Origin: Comamonas sp. SCN 67-35
Lineage (GTDB): Bacteria; Pseudomonadota; Gammaproteobacteria; Burkholderiales; Burkholderiaceae_C
Direction: 5' to 3'
Length of the DNA stretch: 61,746 bases
NCBI GenBank assembly: GCA_001725255.1
Contig: MEFV01000010.1
Coordinates: 69,171 to 130,916 of the forward strand
Part shown: one piece after another, positions 1 to 8,517 of the stretch
Layout of the letters: every line of letters starts with the position of its first letter
Position numbering within the stretch: position 1 is the first letter of the stretch
The notes under the pieces: generated by a model
The model's database searches: none
Seen by the model: only the letters and a program-made list of their open reading frames with translations
What the model was told of the DNA's origin: nothing
Position numbers and translations under genes: made by a program

Positions 1-772
1 TGGGCATGCCGGAAATCGCCACGATGGAGCCGTCGGGCTCCAGGATCATCGCCTGCCCGCCCGAAGTGATCGGCAGTTCGGCGACGAACTTCTGCAATGC
101 ATCGAGAAACAGATCGGTCGCGACCGCGCCCTCGAAGGCGCCGCTGGCGGACAGCACGCGGCGTGAGCGCGTCATGACCAGAAAACGCGAGTTGAAGTCG
201 ATGTAGATCGGTGTCCAGACGTCGCCCTGCGCCTGGCGTGCCGCCACGAACCAGGGGCGGGTGCGCGGATCGAAGTGGGCGTTCTCGACCGATGTCGGTT
301 CGGGCGTGCCGGTGATGCCGTCGAGCCGGTAATACGTGCGCGGGTCCTGCTTGCGGGTCTTCAGGCGCACTTCGGCTTGCGTGGCATTGGTGCGCAGCAG
401 CCCGATGCTCTGCCCGGCGATGTTGCCGTAGTGCACGTAGTCGCCCGTGCGCCCGCTCAGCGATGTCGCGGCCCAGAGGCGCTGGCGCAGCGCCGGCAGA
501 TCCTGCGCGATGTCGGGGCTGGCAGGCAGCCCGGTCGGGAAGGCCGTCTCCAGCATGGCGCCGGACATGTGCACGTTGGAGTCGATCGCGAGGCTGATGC
601 GCTCGACCATTTCATCCATCAGCTGCTGCGACAGATTGGAGATCGTGCGCGTCCCCGTCCAGTACCAGAGCACTCCGATCATGCCGGTCAGCAACGCGAT
701 CAGCGCGATGAACGGCAGGATCAGCGACAGCCGCAGCCTGGAGTAGCGCAAGGTGCCGAATGCAAGGTGCAT
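1..772 (-). CDS. Membrane sensor protein with dCache-like domain (C-terminus outside window)
   Basis: The first 257 residues of a gene that runs off the left edge are visible. An N-terminal transmembrane helix lies at about residues 14-38, followed by a roughly 200-residue extracytoplasmic region that reads like a dCache_1 sensor, including the segment FDPRTRPWF typical of these domains. Such N-termini sit on chemoreceptors, histidine kinases and GGDEF/EAL enzymes; the output domain lies outside the window, so the class is open. The ATG start at 772 is supported by AGGAGG about ten bases upstream. It lies 24 bp downstream of the patatin gene on the same strand and may be its operon partner. 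Confidence 0.75.
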   Translation of the reverse strand, partial: MHLAFGTLRYSRLRLSLILPFIALIALLTGMIGVLWYWTGTRTISNLSQQLMDEMVERISLAIDSNVHMSGAMLETAFPTGLPASPDIAQDLPALRQRLWAATSLSGRTGDYVHYGNIAGQSIGLLRTNATQAEVRLKTRKQDPRTYYRLDGITGTPEPTSVENAHFDPRTRPWFVAARQAQGDVWTPIYIDFNSRFLVMTRSRRVLSASGAFEGAVATDLFLDALQKFVAELPITSGGQAMILEPDGSIVAISGMP

Positions 773-796
773 GGGCGGGTGCAGCCTCCTCGTGTA

Positions 797-2044
797 TCAG
801 CTCAAAGACGGCGTGCTCGCGTCCGGCTCGCTCCAGCCGAAGAAGGCCATGATCTCTGCACGGCGGGCATTCACGTCGGAGCGGCCCAACGCAATAAGTT
901 CCTGAGTGTAACTTTCTTCGAACAAAAGGTAACTGGCGAGCGCCGCGCTGCGGATTTCCTGCTGTTGCGAGGACACGCCTATGGCGCCCAGCAGGGTTCG
1001 CAGCGTGACGGGCAGGTATTGCACGTGGCGCGCTGCGATCGCGTCCAGGCGCTGCGACGGAGCAATGACCAGCAGTTGCATGGGCCGCAGCGCGCTGTTG
1101 GTGCGCAGTTCGGGTGGAATCAGCGACAGTGTCTTGTTGATGCGCTGCGTGCGTTCCACGTCCACCCACAGCGCGTCCAGGAAGATGCTGGAGAGCGCAT
1201 GCCCGGCAATCTGCGCCAGCGACGGGTAGCCCGTGGAAGGCGCGGCCGTGGGGTCGCGCCCCGACTCGTGCATGCGCCCGGCGCCAATCACCAGGATGCG
1301 TTCGGCCCCGAGATGAATGGCCGGAGCGATGGGCGCGGACTGGCGCATCGAGCCGTCGCCGAAATATTCGGTGGCGCCGTCGATGTCGATGCCCTGGGCC
1401 GGAAAGATGAAGGGGATGGCCGAGGAGGCGAGCAGGTGGTCGTGGCGGATTTCGTCGCGTATCGAGCGCCGCTGCGAGCGCACCCAGGGCACGAGCCGGT
1501 CGCCCGCTTCGAAGAAGGTGATGTGCTCGCCCGAGCTGTAGCTCGACGCGGTGATGGCCAGCGCATGCATGTGCCCCTGTCGCATCATCAGCGGCAGGCG
1601 CACGAGCGGCACGAGCTGCTGCAGCAGCTCGTTCAGCGGCGCGTTGTCCAGCAGCGAGCGCGGGCGCAGGCGCTGCCAGCGCGCCACCATCCAGCCCAGC
1701 GAGAGCAGGGTCAGCCAGCTTGCCCCGCTGCGCAGCATGCTGATGGAGTCTGACCGGTAGACGTGGTGCACGTGGAAGTGGCTCCACACGCGCGCCACGC
1801 GGCGCACCGCGCGGTCGAACTGGTCGGCGCCGCAGGCCAGTGCCGCCGCGTTGATGGCCCCGGCCGAGGTGCCTGCCATGATGGGAAACGGGTTGTCACG
1901 CGCCCCCGGCTCGCAGATACGCCTCAGCTCCGAAATGGCTTGCAATACCCCCACCTGGTAGGCCGCGCGGGCGCCGCCGCCAGTGAGCACCAGCCCGGTC
2001 AGGGGGGCGGCAGGCGTCTCGGCATTCGGAGGCTGGCGTGGCAT
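797..2044 (-). CDS. Patatin-like phospholipase
   Basis: A 415-residue patatin-family serine lipase. Near the N-terminus it has the glycine-rich oxyanion segment GLVLTGGGARAAYQ, then the nucleophile elbow G-T-S-A-G (MAGTSAGAINAA) and, later, the catalytic-aspartate segment YFGDGSMRQ. Patatins use a Ser-Asp dyad to hydrolyse acyl ester bonds of phospholipids. I chose the ATG at 2044 (MPRQPP); the frame stays open upstream to 2179, but that extension looks like intergenic sequence. No signal peptide is evident, so a cytoplasmic or membrane-associated enzyme is likely. The gene diverges from the DUF47/Pit pair. The physiological substrate cannot be told from sequence. Confidence 0.9.
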   Translation of the reverse strand: MPRQPPNAETPAAPLTGLVLTGGGARAAYQVGVLQAISELRRICEPGARDNPFPIMAGTSAGAINAAALACGADQFDRAVRRVARVWSHFHVHHVYRSDSISMLRSGASWLTLLSLGWMVARWQRLRPRSLLDNAPLNELLQQLVPLVRLPLMMRQGHMHALAITASSYSSGEHITFFEAGDRLVPWVRSQRRSIRDEIRHDHLLASSAIPFIFPAQGIDIDGATEYFGDGSMRQSAPIAPAIHLGAERILVIGAGRMHESGRDPTAAPSTGYPSLAQIAGHALSSIFLDALWVDVERTQRINKTLSLIPPELRTNSALRPMQLLVIAPSQRLDAIAARHVQYLPVTLRTLLGAIGVSSQQQEIRSAALASYLLFEESYTQELIALGRSDVNARRAEIMAFFGWSEPDASTPSLS

Positions 2045-2221
2045 GAAGGGCGGCGCGTGGCGCCGTGTGGGGGAGCTGTGGCCGTTATAGGGGATTTGGC
2101 CTTGCGCGACCAGATCGGGAGAACACCGAGTGACGGCAGGTAAAATTGCGCCCGTTGCGGATGGCGCCGCACCACTCATGTGGCGCGCATCGCCGCCGAT
2201 CCGATCCCACCAGGAGAGCGC

Positions 2222-2869
2222 ATGCTGTTTGGAAAATTATTGCCCCGGGAGGGCAATTTTTTTGAGATGTTCAACCAGCACGCGCATTGCGTCGTTCAGG
2301 CGTCGCAGGCTTTTTCGTCCCTGGTCGCCAATTACGCCGATCCGCGCCAGCGCGAAAAATACCAGCAGGAGGTCGACGACGCCGAGCGCGCGGCCGACCG
2401 GGTGACGCATGAAGTCAACCGCGCGCTGCATCGCACCTTCATCACGCCGATCGATCGCGAGCAGATCCACTCGCTCATCAACACCATGGACGACGTGGCC
2501 GACCTGCTGCAGGACACGGCCGAGGCGATGGCGCTGTATGACCTTCAGCACGTGACCGAGGAGGTCGTGCAGCTCACCGACCTGTGCGCCAAATGCTGCG
2601 CGCTGGTGCTCGACGCCGTGCAGATGCTCGGGCGCATCGCCGATCCGGCGGTGACCGAGCGGGCGCTGAAAGTGTGCGAGGAAATCGACCGCCTCGAGGG
2701 CGACGCCGACCGCGTGCTGCGCAGCGCCATGAGCAAGCTGTTTCGCGAGGAGGTGGATGTGCGCGAGCTGATCAAGCTCAAGGAAATCTACGAGCTGCTG
2801 GAAACCGTGACGGACAAGTGCGAGGACGTGGCCAACCACATCGAGGGCGTGATCCTCGAAAATTCCTGA
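2222..2869 (+). CDS. DUF47 (PhoU-like) phosphate transport regulator
   Basis: A 215-residue, largely helical protein of the DUF47/PhoU_div family, starting MLFGKLLPREGNFFEMFNQH and rich in charged helices with E/D-x3-D metal-binding style spacing (for example DDAERAADRVTHEVN). These PhoU relatives are nearly always encoded just before a Pit phosphate transporter and are thought to control it. That is the arrangement here: pit follows after 37 bp. The ATG at 2222 is chosen over upstream in-frame starts because CCAGGAGAG precedes it and family members begin at this point. Confidence 0.92.
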   Translation: MLFGKLLPREGNFFEMFNQHAHCVVQASQAFSSLVANYADPRQREKYQQEVDDAERAADRVTHEVNRALHRTFITPIDREQIHSLINTMDDVADLLQDTAEAMALYDLQHVTEEVVQLTDLCAKCCALVLDAVQMLGRIADPAVTERALKVCEEIDRLEGDADRVLRSAMSKLFREEVDVRELIKLKEIYELLETVTDKCEDVANHIEGVILENS

Positions 2870-2906
2870 ATTCCTCCACGATCCTTCCAACTCTTCCCTC
2901 TCGTAC

Positions 2907-3917
2907 ATGGAACCCGTACAGACCGCCCTGTGGGTCGTGATTCTGCTGGTGGTGCTGGCCATCGCCTTCGACTTCATGAATGGCTTTCATGACGCCGCCA
3001 ATTCCATCGCCACGGTGGTCTCCACCGGCGTGCTCAAGCCCACGCAGGCCGTGGTCTTCGCCGCCTTCTTCAACGTCGTGGCCATCTTTGTCTTCCACCT
3101 GAGCGTGGCCGCCACCATAGGCAAGGGCATCGTGGACATCCACGTGGTGGACACGCACGTGGTCTTCGGCGCCCTGGCCGGGGCGATCGTCTGGAACATC
3201 ATCACCTGGTACTACGGCATTCCGAGCAGCTCCTCGCATGCGCTCATCGGCGGCATCGTGGGCGCGGTGATTGCCAAGACCGGCGCAGGCGCGCTGGTGG
3301 CCAGCGGCATCTTCAAGATCGTCGCTTTCATCTTCATCTCGCCCCTGCTCGGCTTCCTCCTGGGCTCGATGATGGTGGTGCTCATGGCCTGGGTGCTCAG
3401 GCACGTGCGGCCGCAGCGCATCGACCGGTGGTTCAGGCGCCTGCAGATCCTCTCCGCGAGCGCCTACAGCCTGGGTCATGGCGGCAACGACGCGCAAAAG
3501 ACCATAGGCATCGTCTGGCTGCTGCTCATCGCCACGGGCTACGCGTCCGCCGGCGACGCCGAGCCGCCCCTCTGGGTGATCGGCGCCTGCTACACGGCCA
3601 TGGGGCTGGGCACGATGTTCGGTGGCTGGCGCATCGTCAAGACCATGGGGCAGAAGATCACCAAGCTCAAGCCCGTGGGCGGTTTCTGCGCCGAGACGGG
3701 TGGCGCGATCTCGCTGTTTCTTGCCACCTGGCTGGGCATCCCCGTCTCGACCACGCACACCATCACGGGCGCGATCGTCGGCGTGGGTTCGACGCAGCGC
3801 GCCAGCGCCGTGCGCTGGGGCGTGGCGGGCAACATCGTCTGGGCCTGGATCCTGACGATCCCGGCCAGCGCCTTCGTCGCGGGTGTGGCTTACTGGGTCA
3901 GCCTGCAGCTGTATTGA
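2907..3917 (+). CDS. pit: Inorganic phosphate transporter, PiT family
   Basis: A 336-residue polytopic inner-membrane protein of the PHO4/PiT family. It carries the two inverted family signatures: DFMNGFHDAANSIATVV near residue 20 and LGHGGNDAQKTIGIV near residue 190, with the second-half GIPVSTTHTITGAI segment mirroring GIPSSSSHALIGGI in the first. PiT proteins import phosphate as neutral metal-phosphate with protons, at low affinity and generally independently of the Pho regulon. It directly follows the DUF47 gene, so the two probably form one transcription unit. I saw no Pho box upstream. Confidence 0.95.
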   Translation: MEPVQTALWVVILLVVLAIAFDFMNGFHDAANSIATVVSTGVLKPTQAVVFAAFFNVVAIFVFHLSVAATIGKGIVDIHVVDTHVVFGALAGAIVWNIITWYYGIPSSSSHALIGGIVGAVIAKTGAGALVASGIFKIVAFIFISPLLGFLLGSMMVVLMAWVLRHVRPQRIDRWFRRLQILSASAYSLGHGGNDAQKTIGIVWLLLIATGYASAGDAEPPLWVIGACYTAMGLGTMFGGWRIVKTMGQKITKLKPVGGFCAETGGAISLFLATWLGIPVSTTHTITGAIVGVGSTQRASAVRWGVAGNIVWAWILTIPASAFVAGVAYWVSLQLY

Positions 3918-3939
3918 CGCTGTCGGCGGCCGGTTCTTT

Positions 3940-4386
3940 TCATTGCGACATCCTGCGCGCTTCTTCCAGCTGGTATTCCCAGAAATGCTCGAAGCCGAAG
4001 GCGATGGTGGCCATCAGCACGCCCGCGCCCACCAGCAGCGAGGCGGCCACGGCGAAGACTGTCAGCCACCAGGTCTCGCCGGCCGGGTCCTCGGGCGCGG
4101 CCTGGGGGTTGAACCGGGCGTTCCATTTCTCGCAGGGCATGAGGCCGTAGATGATGGCGGTGAGGGCGCAGGCGGCGATCATCAGGCCCAGCAGCGGCAC
4201 CAGCAGCCAGCTGAGCTCGTCGTCCACGCCGAACTGCTGCAGGCGCTGCACGCCGAAGAGGCCGATGGCGGTGGGAATCGGCAGCAGCCAGCCAAACCAG
4301 TCGCCCAGGCCGTGCAGATAGAAGCGATGCAGGCCCAGCGGCCCACCGAGAAAGGCGAGCCAGGTGGCCAGCGTCTTGTTTTTCAT
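3940..4386 (-). CDS. TM2-domain membrane protein
   Basis: A small (148-residue) integral membrane protein. The N-terminus LATWLAFLGGPLGLHRFYLHG is the TM2 signature (a helix, then G-x-H-R-F-Y). Hydrophobic helices follow at roughly 55-80 and 105-130, and a charged C-terminal tail ends it. TM2 proteins are widespread and of unknown molecular role in bacteria. It is convergent with pit, leaving 22 bp between the two stops, and divergent from the rpsP operon, whose promoter region overlaps its start. The function remains unassigned. Confidence 0.8.
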   Translation of the reverse strand: MKNKTLATWLAFLGGPLGLHRFYLHGLGDWFGWLLPIPTAIGLFGVQRLQQFGVDDELSWLLVPLLGLMIAACALTAIIYGLMPCEKWNARFNPQAAPEDPAGETWWLTVFAVAASLLVGAGVLMATIAFGFEHFWEYQLEEARRMSQ

Positions 4387-4406
4387 GGTGAATCGGGATT
4401 GTTCGT

Positions 4407-4412
4407 TATAAT
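4407..4412 (+). promoter_or_regulatory. Candidate -10 of the rpsP operon
   Basis: A perfect TATAAT lies 108 bp upstream of rpsP, in the gap divergent to the TM2 gene. No good -35 hexamer is found at 16-18 bp, so the call rests on the -10 and its position. A leader of about 100 nt would precede rpsP. Confidence 0.5.
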
Positions 4413-4520
4413 GACCGGCTTTGCTGCGTGTCGCTGGCCGGGTGGCCAGTTGCGTGTCTCAAACGCCGCAAGAACAGCCGCACCGGTCACCGGCGCGGTA
4501 ACCACCCGAAGGATACAACC

Positions 4521-4772
4521 ATGGTCGTGATTCGACTTTCTCGCGGCGGCGCCAAGGGCCGTCCGTTTTTCAATGTCGTCGTCGCCAACAAGCGCGAACG
4601 CCGTGACGGCCGCTTCATCGAGCGCGTCGGCTTCTACAACCCGTCCGCCAAGGAGGGTGAAGAGGGTCTGCGCCTGGTGCAGGACCGCATCACCTACTGG
4701 AAGAGCGTGGGCGCGCAGGCTTCGCCGACGGTGGACCGTCTGCTCAAGCAAGTCGCCAAGCAGGCCGCCTGA
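4521..4772 (+). CDS. rpsP: 30S ribosomal protein S16
   Basis: An 83-residue S16 protein, beginning [20 protein letters not shown] and carrying the conserved [13 protein letters not shown] block. S16 binds 16S rRNA early in assembly of the small-subunit body. It heads the classical rpsP-rimM-trmD-rplS order, with rimM 71 bp downstream. The length is normal for the family. Ahead of the ATG is GAAGGATA, an adequate ribosome-binding site. Confidence 0.98.
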   Translation: MVVIRLSRGGAKGRPFFNVVVANKRERRDGRFIERVGFYNPSAKEGEEGLRLVQDRITYWKSVGAQASPTVDRLLKQVAKQAA

Positions 4773-4843
4773 AGCGCAGGCATCGTTCACGACGCGGGCT
4801 CCGTTGGCTGGTCTGACGGGCCCGTTTTGTTTTTGTTCAAACC

Positions 4844-5419
4844 ATGAGCGACTTTCCCCGACTGCCAGCGGCCAGCCTCCCGGATGATGCGGTCGAGGTG
4901 GGCCGCATCGGCGAGGCCTGGGGTGTCAAAGGCTGGTTCAAGGTATTTGCCCACAGCAGCGAGCCCGAGGCGCTCCTCGCCGCCCGCGAGTGGTTTTTGC
5001 TGCCCCCGTTGCAGGGGCCGAAGTGCCCGTTCGATGGCCCGGTGCGGCTTGCGGTGCGCGAGGTTCGCGAACACGGCGGCACCCTGGTCGCTTCGGCGGA
5101 TGGCATCGATGACCGGGCCGTGGCCGAGCAGTTGCGCGGTGTGCGCATCCATGTGGCGCGCTCGGCTTTCCCCGTGCCGCAGGATGACGAGTACTACTGG
5201 GTGGATCTGATCGGCCTGACCGTCGTGAATCGCGAAGGGGTGGAGCTTGGCGTGGTCAGGGAGCTGATGCCTTCAGGGCCGCAAACGACACTGGTGCTCG
5301 AAGGCGAGCCGCAGGATGGCAAGCCGCGCCAGCGCCTGATCCCCTTTGTCTCGGCTTTCGTCGACCGGGTGGATCTGAAGGCGCGGCGCATGACGGTGGA
5401 TTGGCAACCGGATTTCTGA
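4844..5419 (+). CDS. rimM: Ribosome maturation factor RimM
   Basis: A 191-residue RimM. The N-terminal RimM barrel starts VEVGRIGEAWGVKGWFKV, and a C-terminal PRC-barrel carries YYWVDLIGLTVVN. RimM binds S19 and assists maturation of the 30S head. The gene abuts trmD with no gap: its TGA (5417-5419) is followed immediately by the trmD GTG, so the two are translationally linked. Length and order match other betaproteobacteria. Confidence 0.96.
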   Translation: MSDFPRLPAASLPDDAVEVGRIGEAWGVKGWFKVFAHSSEPEALLAAREWFLLPPLQGPKCPFDGPVRLAVREVREHGGTLVASADGIDDRAVAEQLRGVRIHVARSAFPVPQDDEYYWVDLIGLTVVNREGVELGVVRELMPSGPQTTLVLEGEPQDGKPRQRLIPFVSAFVDRVDLKARRMTVDWQPDF

Positions 5420-6175
5420 GTGCGCTTCGACCTGATCACGCTGTTTCCCGAGCTGTTCGCGCCGTTTCTCGCGAGCGGGGTCACGCGTCGTGCCTACGCA
5501 TCGGGCCAGGTGGATGTGCGGCTGTGGAATCCGCGGGATTACGCCGAGGGCCATTACCGCCGCGTGGATGACCGGCCCTTTGGTGGCGGCCCGGGCATGG
5601 TGATGCTGGCCGAACCCCTGGCGCGCTGTCTCGCGGCCATTCGCGCCGATCGCGGCGAGGCCGATGGCGCCGAGGCGCCGCTCGTGCTCTTCTCCCCCGT
5701 CGGAGCGCGTCTGGGTCAGGCGGGGGTGCAGGCCTGGGCCGCGGGCAGCGGCGCCATCCTGCTGTGCGGGCGCTACGAGGGGGTGGACCAGCGTTTCATC
5801 GACGCCCATGTGCAGCGGCAGATCAGCCTGGGGGACTTCGTGCTCTCGGGGGGCGAGGTGGCCGCGATGGCCCTGCTCGATGCGGTGGCGCGCCTGCAGG
5901 ACGGCGTGCTGCACGACGCGGACAGCGCGCTGCAGGACAGCTTCAGTCCCGGGCTGGGCGGCTTGCTCGACTGCCCGCACTACACGCGTCCCGAGGTCTG
6001 GCGGGGCAGGGCGGTGCCGCCGGTGCTGCTGTCGGGCAACCACGCGGAGATCGAACGCTGGCGCCACGCCCAGCGCCTGGAGCTCACGGCGCGCGAGCGC
6101 CCCGACCTGTGCATGCCGGACGATGGCCGCGCCCCGCGGGCTCCGGGGCCGGGGGATGACGACGCATTGTTATAA
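5420..6175 (+). CDS. trmD: tRNA (guanine-N1)-methyltransferase TrmD
   Basis: A 251-residue SPOUT-class methyltransferase that makes m1G37 in tRNAs reading codons that begin with C or that code Pro. It begins MRFDLITLFPELF at a GTG codon directly after the rimM stop. The trefoil-knot SAM-binding segments are visible: LLCGRYEGVDQRFID and SLGDFVLSGGE. The C-terminal domain starts after LLDCPHYTRPEVW. Its stop codon lies inside the candidate promoter of rplS. Confidence 0.97.
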   Translation: MRFDLITLFPELFAPFLASGVTRRAYASGQVDVRLWNPRDYAEGHYRRVDDRPFGGGPGMVMLAEPLARCLAAIRADRGEADGAEAPLVLFSPVGARLGQAGVQAWAAGSGAILLCGRYEGVDQRFIDAHVQRQISLGDFVLSGGEVAAMALLDAVARLQDGVLHDADSALQDSFSPGLGGLLDCPHYTRPEVWRGRAVPPVLLSGNHAEIERWRHAQRLELTARERPDLCMPDDGRAPRAPGPGDDDALL

Positions 6176-6176
6176 T
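6168..6176 (+). promoter_or_regulatory. rplS: Extended -10 promoter before rplS
   Basis: TGT-TATAAT is a perfect extended -10 (TGn plus consensus hexamer) overlapping the trmD stop codon. It suggests that rplS can be transcribed separately from the upstream operon with a leader of about 100 nt. No clear -35 is present, which is common for extended -10 promoters. Confidence 0.6.
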
Positions 6177-6229
6177 GCAAAGCTTTTGATCCTCTGCCCG
6201 GCCGCCGCGCATTGAAGCGCGGCATCCAA

Positions 6230-6246
6230 GGCGCCATGGTGGCGCC
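6230..6246 (+). promoter_or_regulatory. Hairpin in the rplS leader
   Basis: GGCGCCA and TGGCGCC form a perfect 7-bp stem with a 3-nt loop, 40 nt before the L19 start. It could be a leader structure for autoregulation or only a local fold; I know of no conserved L19 leader motif that it matches. Confidence 0.35.
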
Positions 6247-6286
6247 GCAGCCAATCACGGCGCGGACATGATCAATGGATGAAGCC

Positions 6287-6673
6287 ATGAACCTGATCCA
6301 GACCCTCGAGCAAGAAGAAATTGCTCGCCTCAACCGCACGATTCCCGACTTCGCACCCGGCGACACGCTCATCGTGAGCGTCAACGTCGTCGAAGGCACG
6401 CGCAAGCGTCTGCAAGCCTACGAGGGTGTGGTGATCGCCAAGCGCAACCGCGGCCTGAACAGCGCCTTCACGGTGCGCAAGATCTCCAACGGCGAAGGCG
6501 TGGAGCGCACCTTCCAGACCTACAGCCCCCTGATTGCCAAGATCGAGGTCAAGCGTCGCGGCGACGTGCGCCGCGCCAAGCTCTATCACCTGCGCGCGCT
6601 CAGCGGCAAGAAGGCCCGCATCAAGGAAAAGCTGCCCTCGCGCGTGAAGGTCGGCAACACCGCCCAAGGCTGA
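6287..6673 (+). CDS. rplS: 50S ribosomal protein L19
   Basis: A 128-residue L19, located at the interface of the 30S and 50S subunits. The family start [15 protein letters not shown] is at 6287, preceded by GGATGAAG; an in-frame ATG at 6275 would add MDEA and is less likely. Conserved blocks are [28 protein letters not shown], here described by its GDT and RKR residues, and the C-terminal KKARIKEK. It is the last gene of the ribosome operon. Its final codons and stop lie in a 31-bp tandem duplication described separately. Confidence 0.96.
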   Translation: MNLIQTLEQEEIARLNRTIPDFAPGDTLIVSVNVVEGTRKRLQAYEGVVIAKRNRGLNSAFTVRKISNGEGVERTFQTYSPLIAKIEVKRRGDVRRAKLYHLRALSGKKARIKEKLPSRVKVGNTAQG

Positions 6674-6705
6674 TGTGAAGGTCGGCAACACCGCCCAAGG
6701 CTGAT
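6644..6705 (+). repeat. 31-bp perfect tandem duplication spanning the rplS stop
   Basis: Positions 6644-6674 are repeated exactly at 6675-6705. The unit encodes the last nine residues of L19 (VKVGNTAQG, with V in its first codon) plus TGA and one more base. The first copy contains the real stop, so the second copy is untranslated and lies just before the terminator. Confidence 0.97.
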
Positions 6706-6736
6706 TCCGTCCGTGCTGCGCCCGCAGCACTGCCGC

Positions 6737-6773
6737 AAACCGCTACAGTGCTGCCGGCCTGTAGCGGTTTTTT
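6737..6773 (+). terminator. Rho-independent terminator of the rpsP-rplS operon
   Basis: CCGCTACAG (6740-6748) pairs perfectly with CTGTAGCGG (6759-6767) around a 10-nt loop, followed by TTTTTT. Flanking AAA/TTT extends the stem to 12 bp. This is a textbook intrinsic terminator. Confidence 0.95.
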
Positions 6774-6792
6774 GTTGCCTCATTGATTTTTC

Positions 6793-7488
6793 GTGCAAAA
6801 GCCTGTCTCTCCCGATTACGTTCTGCCGCACTTCGATCCGCGCGCGCTGCCCTTTCTGAGGGGAGGCGAGCCGCTGCCACCGGTGGCGGCGCGGGCGCAG
6901 ACGCCAGAGGCCTTGCGCGAGCGGTTTGCCAGACCGCCGGTGTGGACACCCGAAATCCAGCGCGAACCCAGGTACGCGGCGCGCGATGCGGCGCACGCGG
7001 CGGTGCTGGTGCCCATCGTGCTGCGCGAGCAACCCACGGTGCTGCTGACCGAGCGCACGCAGTCTCTGGCCACCCATTCGGGGCAGGTGGCGTTTCCCGG
7101 CGGGCGCAGCGACCCGACGGATACCGACGCCGCCGCCACCGCGCTGCGCGAGGCGCATGAAGAGGTGGGGCTGGAGTACGACGGCATCGAGGTGCTGGGC
7201 ACCTTGCCGGTTTACGTCACGGGCTCTTCCTTCATCGTCACGCCGGTGGTGGCGCTGGTGCAGCCGCCGGCGCAACTGCATGCCAACCCGGCCGAAGTGG
7301 CACAGATTTTCGAGGTGCCGCTGCGCTTTCTGCTCGATCCCGCGCACCATCGTCGCCAGAGTCTGACCTGGCGGGGCCAGCGGCGCGAGTGGTATGCCAT
7401 GCCGTATCAGGATGGGCCGAGCGAGCGCTTCATCTGGGGTGCGACGGCGGGCATGCTGCGCAATTTCTATCGTTTCATGGCGGCGTGA
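6793..7488 (+). CDS. Nudix hydrolase, CoA pyrophosphatase type
   Basis: A 231-residue Nudix protein. The Nudix box is visible around residues 97-120: PGGRSDPTDTD, then LREAHEEVGLE, with the REx2EE metal-binding core intact. The preceding LTERTQSLATHSGQVAFPGG is the UPF0035 extension characteristic of CoA pyrophosphatases (NudL/PCD1-like), which cleave CoA to 3',5'-ADP and 4'-phosphopantetheine. The start is taken as the GTG at 6793, shortly after the L19 terminator; it therefore has its own promoter. The assignment to CoA as substrate is by family signature only. Confidence 0.88.
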   Translation: MQKPVSPDYVLPHFDPRALPFLRGGEPLPPVAARAQTPEALRERFARPPVWTPEIQREPRYAARDAAHAAVLVPIVLREQPTVLLTERTQSLATHSGQVAFPGGRSDPTDTDAAATALREAHEEVGLEYDGIEVLGTLPVYVTGSSFIVTPVVALVQPPAQLHANPAEVAQIFEVPLRFLLDPAHHRRQSLTWRGQRREWYAMPYQDGPSERFIWGATAGMLRNFYRFMAA

Positions 7489-7521
7489 CGTGTGGGCCGA
7501 TGATGCGCCTGGGCGCACCGC

Positions 7522-7534
7522 TATCATTGTCGGT
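7522..7534 (+). promoter_or_regulatory. -10-like box 7 nt before the CbiB-like gene (possible leaderless start)
   Basis: TATCAT ends 7 nt before the ATG at 7535 and there is no Shine-Dalgarno sequence between them. If it is the -10, transcription would start at the initiation codon. Four other genes here share this arrangement. Confidence 0.35.
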
Positions 7535-8515
7535 ATGAGCTTTTTCGCGATCGTGCTGGCCCTTTTGATCGAACAGGCGCGTCCGCTGGCGCGCAGCAAC
7601 CCGATCCACGAGGGCCTGCGCGCCTGGGCGCTGTCGGCGCGGCGCAATTTCGATGCCGGCACGAAGGCGCATGGCTGGATCACCTGGACCCTGGCCGTGG
7701 GTGTGCCGCCGCTGGCGGTGCTCGCAGTGTACTGGGCACTGCTGCACTTCATCGGCTGGCCCCTGGCGCTGGCCTGGAATGTGCTGGTGCTCTACATCAC
7801 GCTCGGTTTTCGCCAGTTCAGCCACCATTTCACCGGCATTCGCGACGCGCTCGAGGATGGCGACGTGGCGCTGGCGCGCGAACGCCTCGCCGAGTGGAAG
7901 CAGGTCGAAGCGGAGCAGTTGCCGCGCAGCGAGATCGTGCGCCACGTCATCGAGTATTCCGTGATTGCCGCGCACCGGCACGTGTTTGGCGTGCTGGCCT
8001 GGTTTGCCGGGCTGGCCATGCTGGGCCTGGGGCCGAGCGGCGCGGTGCTCTATCGCATGGCGGAGTTTGCCTCGCGTCACTGGAGCCCGACGGCCGCGTT
8101 GCCCGAGCACCCGCCGAGCGCGGCCCTCGTCGATGCGGCGGCGCGTGCCTGGACGGTGATGGACTGGCTTCCCGCGCGACTCACGGCCTTGTGTTTCGCG
8201 GTCGTCGGCAGCTTTGAAGAGGCGATCGAGGGCTGGCGCTTTCACGCGCAGCGCTTCCCCGGTGACAACGATGGCGTGGTGCTCGCTGCCACGGCAGGCG
8301 CCATCGGCGTGCGTTTGGGGGGGGTCGCATTGCGCAGCCGCGGCGATGCGGGTGCTGCCGCTTTTGAAGCCGGTGGGTCGCTGGGCGACAGTGATTCAAC
8401 CCCGGGGCAGGAGCCCCAGCTCGGGCACTTGCGCAGCGTCGTCGGCCTGGTCTGGCGTTCGGTCGTGGTCTGGCTGCTGATGCTCGCCTTGCTGACATTG
8501 GCGCGCTTGATGTAA
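7535..8515 (+). CDS. CobD/CbiB-family membrane protein
   Basis: A 326-residue integral membrane protein related to CobD/CbiB (adenosylcobinamide-phosphate synthase). It begins MSFFAIVLALLIEQARPL. Conserved CbiB-like features are FRQFSHHFTGIRDALEDGD, the EIVRHVIEYSVIAAHRHVFG segment and several membrane helices including the extreme C-terminus. True CbiB attaches aminopropanol in the inner membrane during cobalamin synthesis, but there are no other cobalamin genes nearby and the protein is divergent. Betaproteobacterial members are therefore usually called CobD/CbiB-family proteins of uncertain role. The gene starts 46 bp after the Nudix gene. Confidence 0.75.
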   Translation: MSFFAIVLALLIEQARPLARSNPIHEGLRAWALSARRNFDAGTKAHGWITWTLAVGVPPLAVLAVYWALLHFIGWPLALAWNVLVLYITLGFRQFSHHFTGIRDALEDGDVALARERLAEWKQVEAEQLPRSEIVRHVIEYSVIAAHRHVFGVLAWFAGLAMLGLGPSGAVLYRMAEFASRHWSPTAALPEHPPSAALVDAAARAWTVMDWLPARLTALCFAVVGSFEEAIEGWRFHAQRFPGDNDGVVLAATAGAIGVRLGGVALRSRGDAGAAAFEAGGSLGDSDSTPGQEPQLGHLRSVVGLVWRSVVVWLLMLALLTLARLM

Positions 8516-8517
8516 TG

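Noticed and set aside
275..1753. Open frame on the plus strand across the sensor and patatin genes
   Set aside because: Low-complexity Arg/Gln/His-rich translation; the minus strand carries clear dCache and patatin motifs.
2045..2221. Possible Pho box before the DUF47/pit genes
   Set aside because: I found no pair of GTCA units at 11-bp spacing here; PiT systems are often not PhoB dependent.
7535..8515. Calling the CbiB-like protein a true cobalamin synthase
   Set aside because: No other cob/cbi genes in the window and the sequence is divergent, so only the family name is given.
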